This document shows positions 50,314 through 63,071 of a DNA stretch of 64,000 bases, in pieces; position 1 is the stretch's first letter; every line of letters begins with the position of its first letter. Origin of the DNA: Eledone cirrhosa (Eukaryota; Mollusca; Cephalopoda; Octopoda; Eledonidae); NCBI GenBank assembly GCA_964016885.1, contig OZ024744.1:23668798-23732797 (forward strand), read 5' to 3'. The notes under the pieces were generated by a model. The model did not search any database. It was given only the letters and a program-made list of their open reading frames with translations, and had not been told where the DNA came from. The position numbers and the translations under genes are program-made.

Positions 50314-53300
50314 AGAACTGACTCGTTTTAACAACAGCTGAATCTTAAGATAAAACTCGTTTTAACAACAGTTGAATCTTAAGATAAAATTCGTTTTAAC
50401 AATAGTTGAATGTTAAGAACTGGTTCGTTTTAACAACAGTTGGATCTTAAGATAAAACTCGTTTTAACAACAGTTGAATCTTAAGAACTGACTCGTTTTA
50501 ACAACAGTTGAATCTTAAGAACTGACTCGTTTTAACAACAGTTGAATCTTAAGATAAAACTCGTTTTAACAACAGCTGAATCTTAAGATAAAACTCGTTC
50601 TAACAACAGTTGAATCTTAAAATAAAACTCGTTTTAACAACAGTTGAATCTTAAGAACTGACTCATTTTAACAACAGTTGAATCTTAATAACTGATTCGT
50701 TTTAACAACAGATGAATCTTAAGATAAAACTCGTTTTAACAACAGTTGAATCTTAAGAACTGATTCGTTTTAACAACAGCTGAATATTAAGATAAACTCG
50801 TTTTAACAACAGTTGAATCTTAACATAAACCTCGTTTTAACAACATTTGAATCTTAAAAACTGACTCGTTTTAACAACAGCTGAATCTTAAGATAAAACT
50901 CGTTTTAACAACAGTTGAATCTTCAAATAAAACTCGTTTTAACAACAGTTGAATATTATGATTAAACTCATTTTAACAACAGTTGATTCTTAAGATAAAA
51001 CTCGTTTTAACAACAGTTGAATCTTAAGAACTGACTCGTTTTAACAACAGTTGAATCTTAAGAACTGACTCGTTTTATCAACAGTTCAAACTTAAGAAAT
51101 GACTCGTTTTAACAACAGTTGAATCTTCAAATAAAACTCGTTTTAACAACAGTTGAATCTTAAGAACTCACTCGTTTTAACAACAGTTGAATCTTAAGAT
51201 AAAACTCGTTTTAACAACAGTTGAATCTTAAGATAAAACTCGTTTTAACAACAGTGGAATCTTAAGAACTGACTCGTTTTAATAACAGTTGAATCTTAAG
51301 ATAAAACTCGTTTTAACAACAGTTGAATCTTAAGAACTGACTCGTTTTAACAACAGCTGAATCTTAAGATAAAACTCGTTTTACAACAGTTGAATCTTAA
51401 GAACTGATTCGTTTTAACAACAGCTGAATATTAAGATAAACTCGTTTTAACAACAGTTGAATCTTAACATAAACCTCGTTTTAACAACATTTGAATCTTA
51501 AAAAGTTACTCGTTTTAACAACAGCTGGATCTTAAGATAAAACTCGTTTTAACAACAGTTGAATCTTCAAATAAAACTCGTTTTAACAACAGTTGAATAT
51601 TATGATAAAACTCATTTTAACAACAGTTGATTCTTAAGATAAAACTCGTTTTAACAACAGTTGAATCTTAAGAACTGACTCGTTTTAACAACAGTTGAAT
51701 CTTAAGAACTGACTCGTTTTATCAACAGTTCAACCTTAAGAACTGACTCGTTTTAACAACAGTTGAATCTTCAAATAAAACTCGTTTTAACAACAGTTGA
51801 ATCTTAAGAACTCACTCGTTTTAACAACAGTTGAATCTTAAGATAAAACTCGTTTTAACAACAGTTGAATCTTAAGATAAAACTCGTTTTAACAACAGTG
51901 GAATCTTAAGAACTGACTCGTTTTAATAACAGTTGAATCTTAAGATAGAACTCGTGTTAACAACAGTTGAATCTTAAGAACTGACTCGTTTTAACAACAG
52001 CTGAATCTTAAGATAAAACTCGTTTTAACAAAAGCTGAATCTTAAGATAAACTCGTTTTAACAACAGTTGAATCTTAAGATAAACCTCGTTTTAACAACA
52101 TTTGAATCTTAAGAACTGACTCGTTTTAACAACAGCTGAATCTTAAGATAAAACTCGTTTTAACAACAGTTGAATCTTAAGAACTGACTCGTTTTATCAA
52201 CAGTTCAACCTTAAGAACTGACTCGTTTTAACAACAGTTGAATCTTCAAATAAAACTCGTTTTAACAACAGTTGAATCTGCAAATAAAACTCGTTTTAAC
52301 AACAGTTGAATCTTCAAATAAAACTCGTTTTAACAACAGTTGAATCTTAAGAACTGACTCGTTTTAACAACAGCTGAATCTTAAGATAAAACTCGTTTTA
52401 ACAACAGTTGAATCTTAAGATAAAATTCGTTTTAACAATAGTTGAATGTTAAGAACTGGTTCGTTTTAACAACAGTTGGATCTTAAGATAAAACTCGTTT
52501 TAACAACAGTTGAATCTTAAGAACTGACTCGTTTTAACAACAGTTGAATCTTAAGAACTGACTCGTTTTATCAACAGTTCAACCTTAAGAACTGAGTCGT
52601 TTTAACAACAGTTGAATCTTCAAATAAAACTCGTTTTAACAACAGTTGAATCTTAAGAACTGATTCGTTTTAACAACAGCTGAATCTTAAGATAAACTCG
52701 TATTAACAACAGTTGAATCTTAAGATAAACCTCGTTTTAACAACATTTGAATCTTAAGAACTGACTCGTTTTAACAACAGCTGAATCTTAAGATAAAACT
52801 CGTTTTAACAACAGTTGATTCTTAAGAACTGACTCGTTTTATCAACAGTTCAACCTTAAGAACTGACTCGTTTTAACAACAGTTGAATCTTCAAATAAAA
52901 CTCGTTTTAACAACAGTTGAATCTTCAAATAAAACTCGTTTTAACAACAGTTGAATATTATGATGAAACTCATTTTAACAACAGCTGATTCTTAAGATAA
53001 AACTCGTTTTAACAACAGTTGAATCTTAAGAACTGACTCGTTTTAACAACAGCTGAATCTTAAGATAAAACTCGTTTTAACAACAGTTGGATCTTAAGAT
53101 AAAACTGGTTTTAACAACAGTTGAATCTTAAGAACTGACTCGTTTTAACAACAGTTGAATCTTAAGAACTGACTCGTTTTAACAACAGTTGAATCTTAAG
53201 ATAAAACTCGTTTTAACAACAGCTGAATCTTAAGATAAAACTCGTTTTAACAACAGTTGAATCTTAAAAACTGACTCATTTTAACAACAGTTGAATCTTA

Positions 53301-56300
53301 AGAACTGATTCGTTTTAACAACAGATGAATCTTAAGATAAAACTCGTTTTAACAACAGTTGAATCTTAAGAACTGACTCGTTTTAACAACAGCTGAATCT
53401 TAAGATAAAACTCGTTTTACAACAGTTGAATCTTAAGAACTGATTCGTTTTAACAACAGCTGAATCTTAAGATAAACTCGTTTTAACAACAGTTGAATCT
53501 TAACATAAACCTCGTTTTAACAACATTTGAATCTTAAAAACTGACTCGTTTTAACAACAGCTGAATCTTAAGATAAAACTCGTTTTAACAACAGTTGAAT
53601 CTTAAGAACTGACTCGTTTTATCAACAGTTCAACCTTAAGAACTGACTCGTTTTAACAACAGTTGAATCTTCAAATAAAACTCGTTTTAACAACAGTTGA
53701 ATATTATGATAAAACTCATTTTAACAACAGTTGATTCTTAAGATAAAACTCGTTTTAACAACAGTTGAATCTTAAGAACTGACTCGTTTTAACAACAGTT
53801 GAATCTTAAGAACTAACTCGTTTTATCAACAGTTCAACCTTAAGAACTGACTCGTTTTAACAACAGTTGAATCTTCAAATAAAACTCGTTTTAACAACAG
53901 TTGAATCTTAAGAACTGACTCGTTTTAACAACAGCTGAATCTTAAGATAAAACTCGTTTTAACGACAGTTGAATCTTACGAACTGACTCGTTTTATCAAC
54001 AGTTCAACCTTAAGAATTGACTCATTTTAACAACAGTTGAATCTTCAAATAAAACTCGTATTAACAACAGTTGAATCTTAAGAACTGATTCGTTTTAACA
54101 ACAGCTGAATCTTAAGATAAACTCGTTTTAACAACAGTTGAATCTTAAGATAAACCTCGTTTTAACAACATTTGAATCTTAAGAACTGACTCGTTTTAAC
54201 AACAGCTGCATCTTAAGATAAAACTCGTTTTAACAACAGTTGAATCCTAAGAACTGACTCGTTTTATCAACAGTTCAACCTGAAGAACTGACTCGTTTTA
54301 ACAACAGTTGAATCTTCAAATAAAACTCGTTTTAACAACAGTTGAATCTTAAGAACTGACTCGTTTTAACAACAGTTGAATCTTAAGATAAAACTCGTTT
54401 TAACAACAGCTGAATCTTAAGATAAAACTCGTTTTAACAACAGTTGAATCTTAAGATAAAACTCGTTTTAACAACAGTTGAATCTTAAGAACTGACTCAT
54501 TTTAACAACAGTTGAATCTTAAGAACTGATTCGTTTTAACAACAGTTGAATCTTAAGATAAAACTCGTTTTAACAACAGTTGAATCTTAAGAACTGACTC
54601 GTTTTAACAACAGCTGAATCTTAAGATAAAACTCGTTTTACAACAGTTGAATCTTAAGAACTGACTCGTTTTATAAACAGTTCAACCTTAAGAACTGACT
54701 CGTTTTAACAACAGTTGAATCTTCAAATAAAACTCGTTTTAACAACAGTTGAATCTTCAAATAAAACTCGTTTTAACAACAGTTGAATCTTAAGAACTGA
54801 TTCGTTTTAACAACAGCTGAATCGTAAGATAAACTCGTTTTAACAACAGTTGAATCTTAAGATAAACCTCGTTTTAACAACATTTGAATCTTAAGAACTG
54901 ACTCGTTTTAACAACAGGCGAATCTTAAGATAAAACTCGTTTTAACAACAGTTGAATCTTAAGAACTTACTCGTCTTATCAACAGTTCAACCTTAAGAAC
55001 TGACTCGTTTTAACAACAGTTGAATCTTCAAATAAAACTCGTTTTAACAACAGTTGAATCTTCAAATAAAACTCGTTTTAACAACAGTTGAATATTATGA
55101 TAAAACTCATTTTAACAACAGTTGATTCTTAAGATAAAACTCGTTTTAACAACAGTTGAATCTTAAGAACTGACTCGTTTTAACAACAGCTGAATCTTAA
55201 GATAAAATTCGTTTTAACAATAGTTGAATGTTAAGAACTGGTTCGTTTTAACAACAGTTGGATCTTAAGATAAAACTCGTTTTAACAACAGTTGAATCTT
55301 AAGAACTGACTCGTTTTAACAACAGTTGAATCTTAAGAACTGACTCGTTTTATCAACAGTTCAACCTTAAGAACTGACTCGTTTTAACAACAGTTGAATC
55401 TTCAAATAAAACTCGTTTTAACAACAGTTGAATCTTAAGAACTGATTCGTTTTAACAACAGCTGAATCTTAAGATAAACTCGTATTAACAACAGTTGAAT
55501 CGTAAGATAAACCTCGTTTTAACAACATTTGAATCTTAAGAACTAACTCGTTTTAACAACAGCTGAATCTTAAGATAAAACTCGTTTTAACAACAGTTGA
55601 ATCTTAAGAACTGACTCGTTTTATCAACAGTTCAACCTTAAGAACTGACTCGTTTTAACAACAGTTGAATCTTCAAATAAAACTCGTTTTAACAACAGTT
55701 GAATCTTAAGATAAAACTCGTTTTAACAACAGTTGAATCTTAAGAACTGACTCGTTTTAACAACAGTTGAATCTTAAGAACTAACTCGTTTTATCAACAG
55801 TTCAACCTTAAGAACTGACTCGTTTTAACAACAGTTGAATCTTCAAATAAAACTCGTTTTAACAACAGTTGATTCTTCAGAACTGACTCGTTTTAACAAC
55901 AGTTGAATCTTAAGATAAAACTCGTTTTAACAACAGTTGAATCTTAAGAACTGACTCGTTTTAACAACAGCTGAATCTTAAGATAAAACTCGTTTTACAA
56001 CAGTTGAATCTTAAGAACTGATTCGTTTTAACAACAGCTGAATATTAAGATAAACTCGTTTTAACAACAGTTGAATCTTAACATAAACCTCGTTTTAACA
56101 ACATTTGAATCTTAAAAAGTTACTCGTTTTAACAACAGCTGGATCTTAAGATAAAACTCGTTTTAACAACAGTTGAATCTTCAAATAAAACTCGTTTTAA
56201 CAACAGTTGAATATTATGATAAAACTCATTTTAACAACAGTTGATTCTTAAGATAAAACTCGTTTTAACAACAGTTGAATCTTAAGAACTGACTCGTTTT

Positions 56301-58149
56301 AACAACAGTTGAATCTTAAGAACTGACTCGTTTTATCAACAGTTCAACCTTAAGAACTGACTCGTTTTAACAACAGTTGAATCTTCAAATAAAACTCGTT
56401 TTAACAACAGTTGAATCTTAAGAACTCACTCGTTTTAACAACAGTTGAATCTTAAGATAAAACTCGTTTTAACAACAGTTGAATCTTAAGATAAAACTCG
56501 TTTTAACAACAGTGGAATCTTAAGAACTGACTCGTTTTAATAACAGTTGAATCTTAAGATAGAACTCGTTTTAACAACAGTTGAATCTTAAGAACTGACT
56601 CGTTTTAACAACAGCTGAATCTTAAGATAAAACTCGTTTTAACAAAAGCTGAATCTTAAGATAAACTCGTTTTAACAACAGTTGAATCTTAAGATAAACC
56701 TCGTTTTAACAACATTTGAATCTTAAGAACTGACTCGTTTTAACAACAGCTGAATCTTAAGATAAAACTCGTTTTAACAACAGTTGAATCTTAAGAACTG
56801 ACTCGTTTTATCAACAGTTCAACCTTAAGAACTGACTCGTTTTAACAACAGTTGAATCTTCAAATAAAACTTGTTTTAACAACAGTTGAATCTGCAAATA
56901 AAACTCGTTTTAACAACAGTTGAATATTATGATAAAACTCATTTAACAACAGTTGATTCTTAAGATAAAACTCGTTTTAACAACAGTTGAATCTTAAGAA
57001 CTGACTCGTTTTAACAACAGCTGAATCTTAAGATAAAACTCGTTTTAACAACAGTTGAATCTTAAGATAAAATTCGTTTTAACAATAGTTGAATGTTAAG
57101 AACTGGTTCGTTTTAACAACAGTTGGATCTTAAGATAAAACTCGTTTTAACAACAGTTGAATCTTAAGAACTGACTCGTTTTAACAACAGTTGAATCTTA
57201 AGAACTGACTCGTTTTATCAACAGTTCAACCTTAAGAACTGAGTCGTTTTAACAACAGTTGAATCTTCAAATAAAACTCGTTTTAACAACAGTTGAATCT
57301 TAAGAACTGATTCGTTTTAACAACAGCTGAATCTTAAGATAAACTCGTATTAACAACAGTTGAATCTTAAGATAAACCTCGTTTTAACAACATTTGAATC
57401 TTAAGAACTGACTCGTTTTAACAACAGCTGAATCTTAAGATAAAACTCGTTTTATCAACAGTTGATTCTTAAGAACTGACTCGTTTTATCAACAGTTCAA
57501 CCTTAAGAACTGACTCGTTTTAACAACAGTTGAATCTTCAAATAAAACTCGTTTTAACAACAGTTGAATCTTCAAATAAAACTCATTTTAACAACAGTTG
57601 AATATTATGATGAAACTCATTTTAACAACAGCTGATTCTTAAGATAAAACTCGTTTTAACAACAGTTGAATCTTAAGAACTGACTCGTTTTAACAACAGC
57701 TGAATCTTAAGATAAAACTCGTTTTAACAACAGTTGGATCTTAAGATAAAACTGGTTTTAACAACAGTTGAATCTTAAGAACTGACTCGTTTTAACAACA
57801 GTTGAATCTTAAGAACTGACTCGTTTTAACAACAGTTGAATCTTAAGATAAAACTCGTTTTAACAACAGCTGAATCTTAAGATAAAACTCGTTTTAACAA
57901 CAGTTGAATCTTAAAAACTGACTCATTTTAACAACAGCTGAATCTTAAGATAAAACTCGTTTTACAACAGTTGAATCTTAAGAACTGATTCGTTTTAACA
58001 ACAGCTGAATCTTAAGATAAACTCGTTTTAACAACAGTTGAATCTTAACATAAACCTCGTTTTAACAACATTTGAATCTTAAAAACTGACTCGTTTTAAC
58101 AACAGCTGAATCTTAAGATAAAACTCGTTTTAACAACAGTTGAATCTTA
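50314..58149 (+). repeat. 7,836-bp higher-order block, first copy
   Basis: Repeats from about 58150 to the end of the window. Markers: AAAATTCG (50386 and 58222) and GTTCTAAC (50597 and 58433), both 7,836 apart; GTGTTAAC (51954 and 59722) and AACAGGCG (54913 and 62681), both 7,768 apart; GATTCTTCAG (55871 and 63402), 7,531 apart. Within the block, 56-58.1 kb is itself a variant copy of 51.4-53.5 kb (CTGCAAA at 52278 and 56892). Confidence 0.85.
57916..57949 (+). repeat. Chimeric monomer CTCATTTT / CAGCTG (102 bp lost)
   Basis: AACTGACTCATTTTAACAAC is joined to a CAGCTGAATCTTAAG tail. In the sister stretch at about 53.27-53.40 kb the CTCATTTT monomer and the CAGCTG monomer are separate, with an AACTGATTCG/CAGATG monomer and a class B monomer between. 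Offsets before and after (4,647 and 4,545) differ by 102 bp, exactly three monomers. Confidence 0.82.
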
Positions 58150-61100
58150 AGAACTGACTCGTTTTAACAACAGCTGAATCTTAAGATAAAACTCGTTTTA
58201 ACAACAGTTGAATCTTAAGATAAAATTCGTTTTAACAATAGTTGAATGTTAAGAACTGGTTCGTTTTAACAACAGTTGGATCTTAAGATAAAACTCGTTT
58301 TAACAACAGTTGAATCTTAAGAACTGACTCGTTTTAACAACAGTTGAATCTTAAGAACTGACTCGTTTTAACAACAGTTGAATCTTAAGATAAAACTCGT
58401 TTTAACAACAGCTGAATCTTAAGATAAAACTCGTTCTAACAACAGTTGAATCTTAAAATAAAACTCGTTTTAACAACAGTTGAATCTTAAGAACTGACTC
58501 ATTTTAACAACAGTTGAATCTTAATAACTGATTCGTTTTAACAACAGATGAATCTTAAGATAAAACTCGTTTTAACAACAGTTGAATCTTAAGAACTGAT
58601 TCGTTTTAACAACAGCTGAATATTAAGATAAACTCGTTTTAACAACAGTTGAATCTTAACATAAACCTCGTTTTAACAACATTTGAATCTTAAAAACTGA
58701 CTCGTTTTAACAACAGCTGAATCTTAAGATAAAACTCGTTTTAACAACAGTTGAATCTTCAAATAAAACTCGTTTTAACAACAGTTGAATATTATGATAA
58801 AACTCATTTTAACAACAGTTGATTCTTAAGATAAAACTCGTTTTAACAACAGTTGAATCTTAAGAACTGACTCGTTTTAACAACAGTTGAATCTTAAGAA
58901 CTGACTCGTTTTATCAACAGTTCAAACTTAAGAAATGACTCGTTTTAACAACAGTTGAATCTTCAAATAAAACTCGTTTTAACAACAGTTGAATCTTAAG
59001 AACTCACTCGTTTTAACAACAGTTGAATCTTAAGATAAAACTCGTTTTAACAACAGTTGAATCTTAAGATAAAACTCGTTTTAACAACAGTGGAATCTTA
59101 AGAACTGACTCGTTTTAATAACAGTTGAATCTTAAGATAAAACTCGTTTTACAACAGTTGAATCTTAAGAACTGATTCGTTTTAACAACAGCTGAATATT
59201 AAGATAAACTCGTTTTAACAACAGTTGAATCTTAACATAAACCTCGTTTTAACAACATTTGAATCTTAAAAAGTTACTCGTTTTAACAACAGCTGGATCT
59301 TAAGATAAAACTCGTTTTAACAACAGTTGAATCTTCAAATAAAACTCGTTTTAACAACAGTTGAATATTATGATAAAACTCATTTTAACAACAGTTGATT
59401 CTTAAGATAAAACTCGTTTTAACAACAGTTGAATCTTAAGAACTGACTCGTTTTAACAACAGTTGAATCTTAAGAACTGACTCGTTTTATCAACAGTTCA
59501 ACCTTAAGAACTGACTCGTTTTAACAACAGTTGAATCTTCAAATAAAACTCGTTTTAACAACAGTTGAATCTTAAGAACTCACTCGTTTTAACAACAGTT
59601 GAATCTTAAGATAAAACTCGTTTTAACAACAGTTGAATCTTAAGATAAAACTCGTTTTAACAACAGTGGAATCTTAAGAACTGACTCGTTTTAATAACAG
59701 TTGAATCTTAAGATAGAACTCGTGTTAACAACAGTTGAATCTTAAGAACTGACTCGTTTTAACAACAGCTGAATCTTAAGATAAACTCGTTTTAACAACA
59801 GTTGAATCTTAAGATAAACCTCGTTTTAACAACATTTGAATCTTAAGAACTGACTCGTTTTAACAACAGCTGAATCTTAAGATAAAACTCGTTTTAACAA
59901 CAGTTGAATCTTAAGAACTGACTCGTTTTATCAACAGTTCAACCTTAAGAACTGACTCGTTTTAACAACAGTTGAATCTTCAAATAAAACTCGTTTTAAC
60001 AACAGTTGAATCTGCAAATAAAACTCGTTTTAACAACAGTTGAATCTTCAAATAAAACTCGTTTTAACAACAGTTGAATCTTAAGAACTGACTCGTTTTA
60101 ACAACAGCTGAATCTTAAGATAAAACTCGTTTTAACAACAGTTGAATCTTAAGATAAAATTCGTTTTAACAATAGTTGAATGTTAAGAACTGGTTCGTTT
60201 TAACAACAGTTGGATCTTAAGATAAAACTCGTTTTAACAACAGTTGAATCTTAAGAACTGACTCGTTTTAACAACAGTTTAATCTTAAGAACTGACTCGT
60301 TTTATCAACAGTTCAACCTTAAGAACTGAGTCGTTTTAACAACAGTTGAATCTTCAAATAAAACTCGTTTTAACAACAGTTGAATCTTAAGAACTGATTC
60401 GTTTTAACAACAGCTGAATCTTAAGATAAACTCGTATTAACAACAGTTGAATCTTAAGATAAACCTCGTTTTAACAACATTTGAATCTTAAGAACTGACT
60501 CGTTTTAACAACAGCTGAATCTTAAGATAAAACTCGTTTTAACAACAGTTGATTCTTAAGAACTGACTCGTTTTATCAACAGTTCAACCTTAAGAACTGA
60601 CTCGTTTTAACAACAGTTGAATCTTCAAATAAAACTCGTTTTAACAACAGTTGAATCTTCAAATAAAACTCGTTTTAACAACAGTTGAATATTATGATGA
60701 AACTCATTTTAACAACAGCTGATTCTTAAGATAAAACTCGTTTTAACAACAGTTGAATCTTAAGAACTGACTCGTTTTAACAACAGCTGAATCTTAAGAT
60801 AAAACTCGTTTTAACAACAGTTGGATCTTAAGATAAAACTGGTTTTAACAACAGTTGAATCTTAAGAACTGACTCGTTTTAACAACAGTTGAATCTTAAG
60901 AACTGACTCGTTTTAACAACAGTTGAATCTTAAGATAAAACTCGTTTTAACAACAGCTGAATCTTAAGATAAAACTCGTTTTAACAACAGTTGAATCTTA
61001 AAAACTGACTCATTTTAACAACAGTTGAATCTTAAGAACTGATTCGTTTTAACAACAGATGAATCTTAAGATAAAACTCGTTTTAACAACAGTTGAATCT

Positions 61101-62867
61101 TAAGAACTGACTCGTTTTAACAACAGCTGAATCTTAAGATAAAACTCGTTTTACAACAGTTGAATCTTAAGAACTGATTCGTTTTAACAACAGCTGAATC
61201 TTAAGATAAACTCGTTTTAACAACAGTTGAATCTTAACATAAACCTCGTTTTAACAACATTTGAATCTTAAAAACTGACTCGTTTTAACAACAGCTGAAT
61301 CTTAAGATAAAACTCGTTTTAACAACAGTTGAATCTTAAGAACTGACTCGTTTTATCAACAGTTCAACCTTAAGAACTGACTCGTTTTAACAACAGTTGA
61401 ATCTTCAAATAAAACTCGTTTTAACAACAGTTGAATATTATGATAAAACTCATTTTAACAACAGTTGATTCTTAAGATAAAACTCGTTTTAACAACAGTT
61501 GAATCTTAAGAACTGACTCGTTTTAACAACAGTTGAATCTTAAGAACTAACTCGTTTTATCAACAGTTCAACCTTAAGAACTGACTCGTTTTAACAACAG
61601 TTGAATCTTCAAATAAAACTCGTTTTAACAACAGTTGAATCTTAAGAACTGACTCGTTTTAACAACAGCTGAATCTTAAGATAAAACTCGTTTTAACAAC
61701 AGTTGAATCTTAAGAACTGACTCGTTTTAACAACAGTTGAATCTTACGAACTGACTCGTTTTATCAACAGTTCAACCTTAAGAATTGACTCATTTTAACA
61801 ACAGTTGAATCTTCAAATAAAACTCGTATTAACAACAGTTGAATCTTAAGAACTGATTCGTTTTAACAACAGCTGAATCTTAAGATAAACTCGTTTTAAC
61901 AACAGTTGAATCTTAAGATAAACCTCGTTTTAACAACATTTGAATCTTAAGAACTGACTCGTTTTAACAACAGCTGCATCTTAAGATAAAACTCGTTTTA
62001 ACAACAGTTGAATCCTAAGAACTGACTCGTTTTATCAACAGTTCAACCTGAAGAACTGACTCGTTTTAACAACAGTTGAATCTTCAAATAAAACTCGTTT
62101 TAACAACAGTTGAATCTTAAGAACTGACTCGTTTTAACAACAGTTGAATCTTAAGATAAAACTCGTTTTAACAACAGCTGAATCTTAAGATAAAACTCGT
62201 TTTAACAACAGTTGAATCTTAAGATAAAACTCGTTTTAACAACAGTTGAATCTTAAGAACTGACTCATTTTAACAACAGTTGAATCTTAAGAACTGATTC
62301 GTTTTAACAACAGTTGAATCTTAAGATAAAACTCGTTTTAACAACAGTTGAATCTTAAGAACTGACTCGTTTTAACAACAGCTGAATCTTAAGATAAAAC
62401 TCGTTTTACAACAGTTGAATCTTAAGAACTGACTCGTTTTATAAACAGTTCAACCTTAAGAACTGACTCGTTTTAACAACAGTTGAATCTTCAAATAAAA
62501 CTCGTTTTAACAACAGTTGAATCTTCAAATAAAACTCGTTTTAACAACAGTTGAATCTTAAGAACTGATTCGTTTTAACAACAGCTGAATCGTAAGATAA
62601 ACTCGTTTTAACAACAGTTGAATCTTAAGATAAACCTCGTTTTAACAACATTTGAATCTTAAGAACTGACTCGTTTTAACAACAGGCGAATCTTAAGATA
62701 AAACTCGTTTTAACAACAGTTGAATCTTAAGAACTTACTCGTCTTATCAACAGTTCAACCTTAAGAACTGACTCGTTTTAACAACAGTTGAATCTTCAAA
62801 TAAAACTCGTTTTAACAACAGTTGAATCTTCAAATAAAACTCGTTTTAACAACAGTTGAATATTATG

Positions 62868-62901
62868 ATAAAACTCATTTTAACAACAGTTGGATCTTAA
62901 G
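62868..62901 (+). repeat. Chimeric monomer CTCATTTT / TTGGATC (136 bp lost)
   Basis: An ATAAAACTCATTTT head, normally with a GTTGATTCTTAAG tail, ends instead in TTGGATCTTAAG, the tail of the GGTTCG monomer. In the sister copy at about 55.10-55.27 kb the two monomers are separated by three others. The fusion removes four monomer lengths, 136 bp. Confidence 0.85.
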
Positions 62902-63037
62902 ATAAAACTCGTTTTAACAACAGTTGAATCTTAAGAACTGACTCGTTTTAACAACAGTTGAATCTTAAGAACTGACTCGTTTTATCAACAGTTCAACCTT
63001 AAGAACTGACTCGTTTTAACAACAGTTGAATCTTCAA

Positions 63038-63071
63038 ATAAAACTCGTTTTAACAACATTTGAATCTTAAG
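63038..63071 (+). repeat. Chimeric monomer class B / ACATTTG (101 bp lost)
   Basis: An ATAAAACTCG head is joined to an ACATTTGAATCTTAAG tail. In the sister copy (about 55.41-55.54 kb) the class B monomer, an AACTGATTCG/CAGCTG monomer, a 33-bp monomer with CTCGTATTAAC and the ACATTTG monomer are separate. The loss is 34+34+33 = 101 bp. Together with the preceding fusion this gives the 237-bp offset change from 7,768 to 7,531. Confidence 0.85.
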
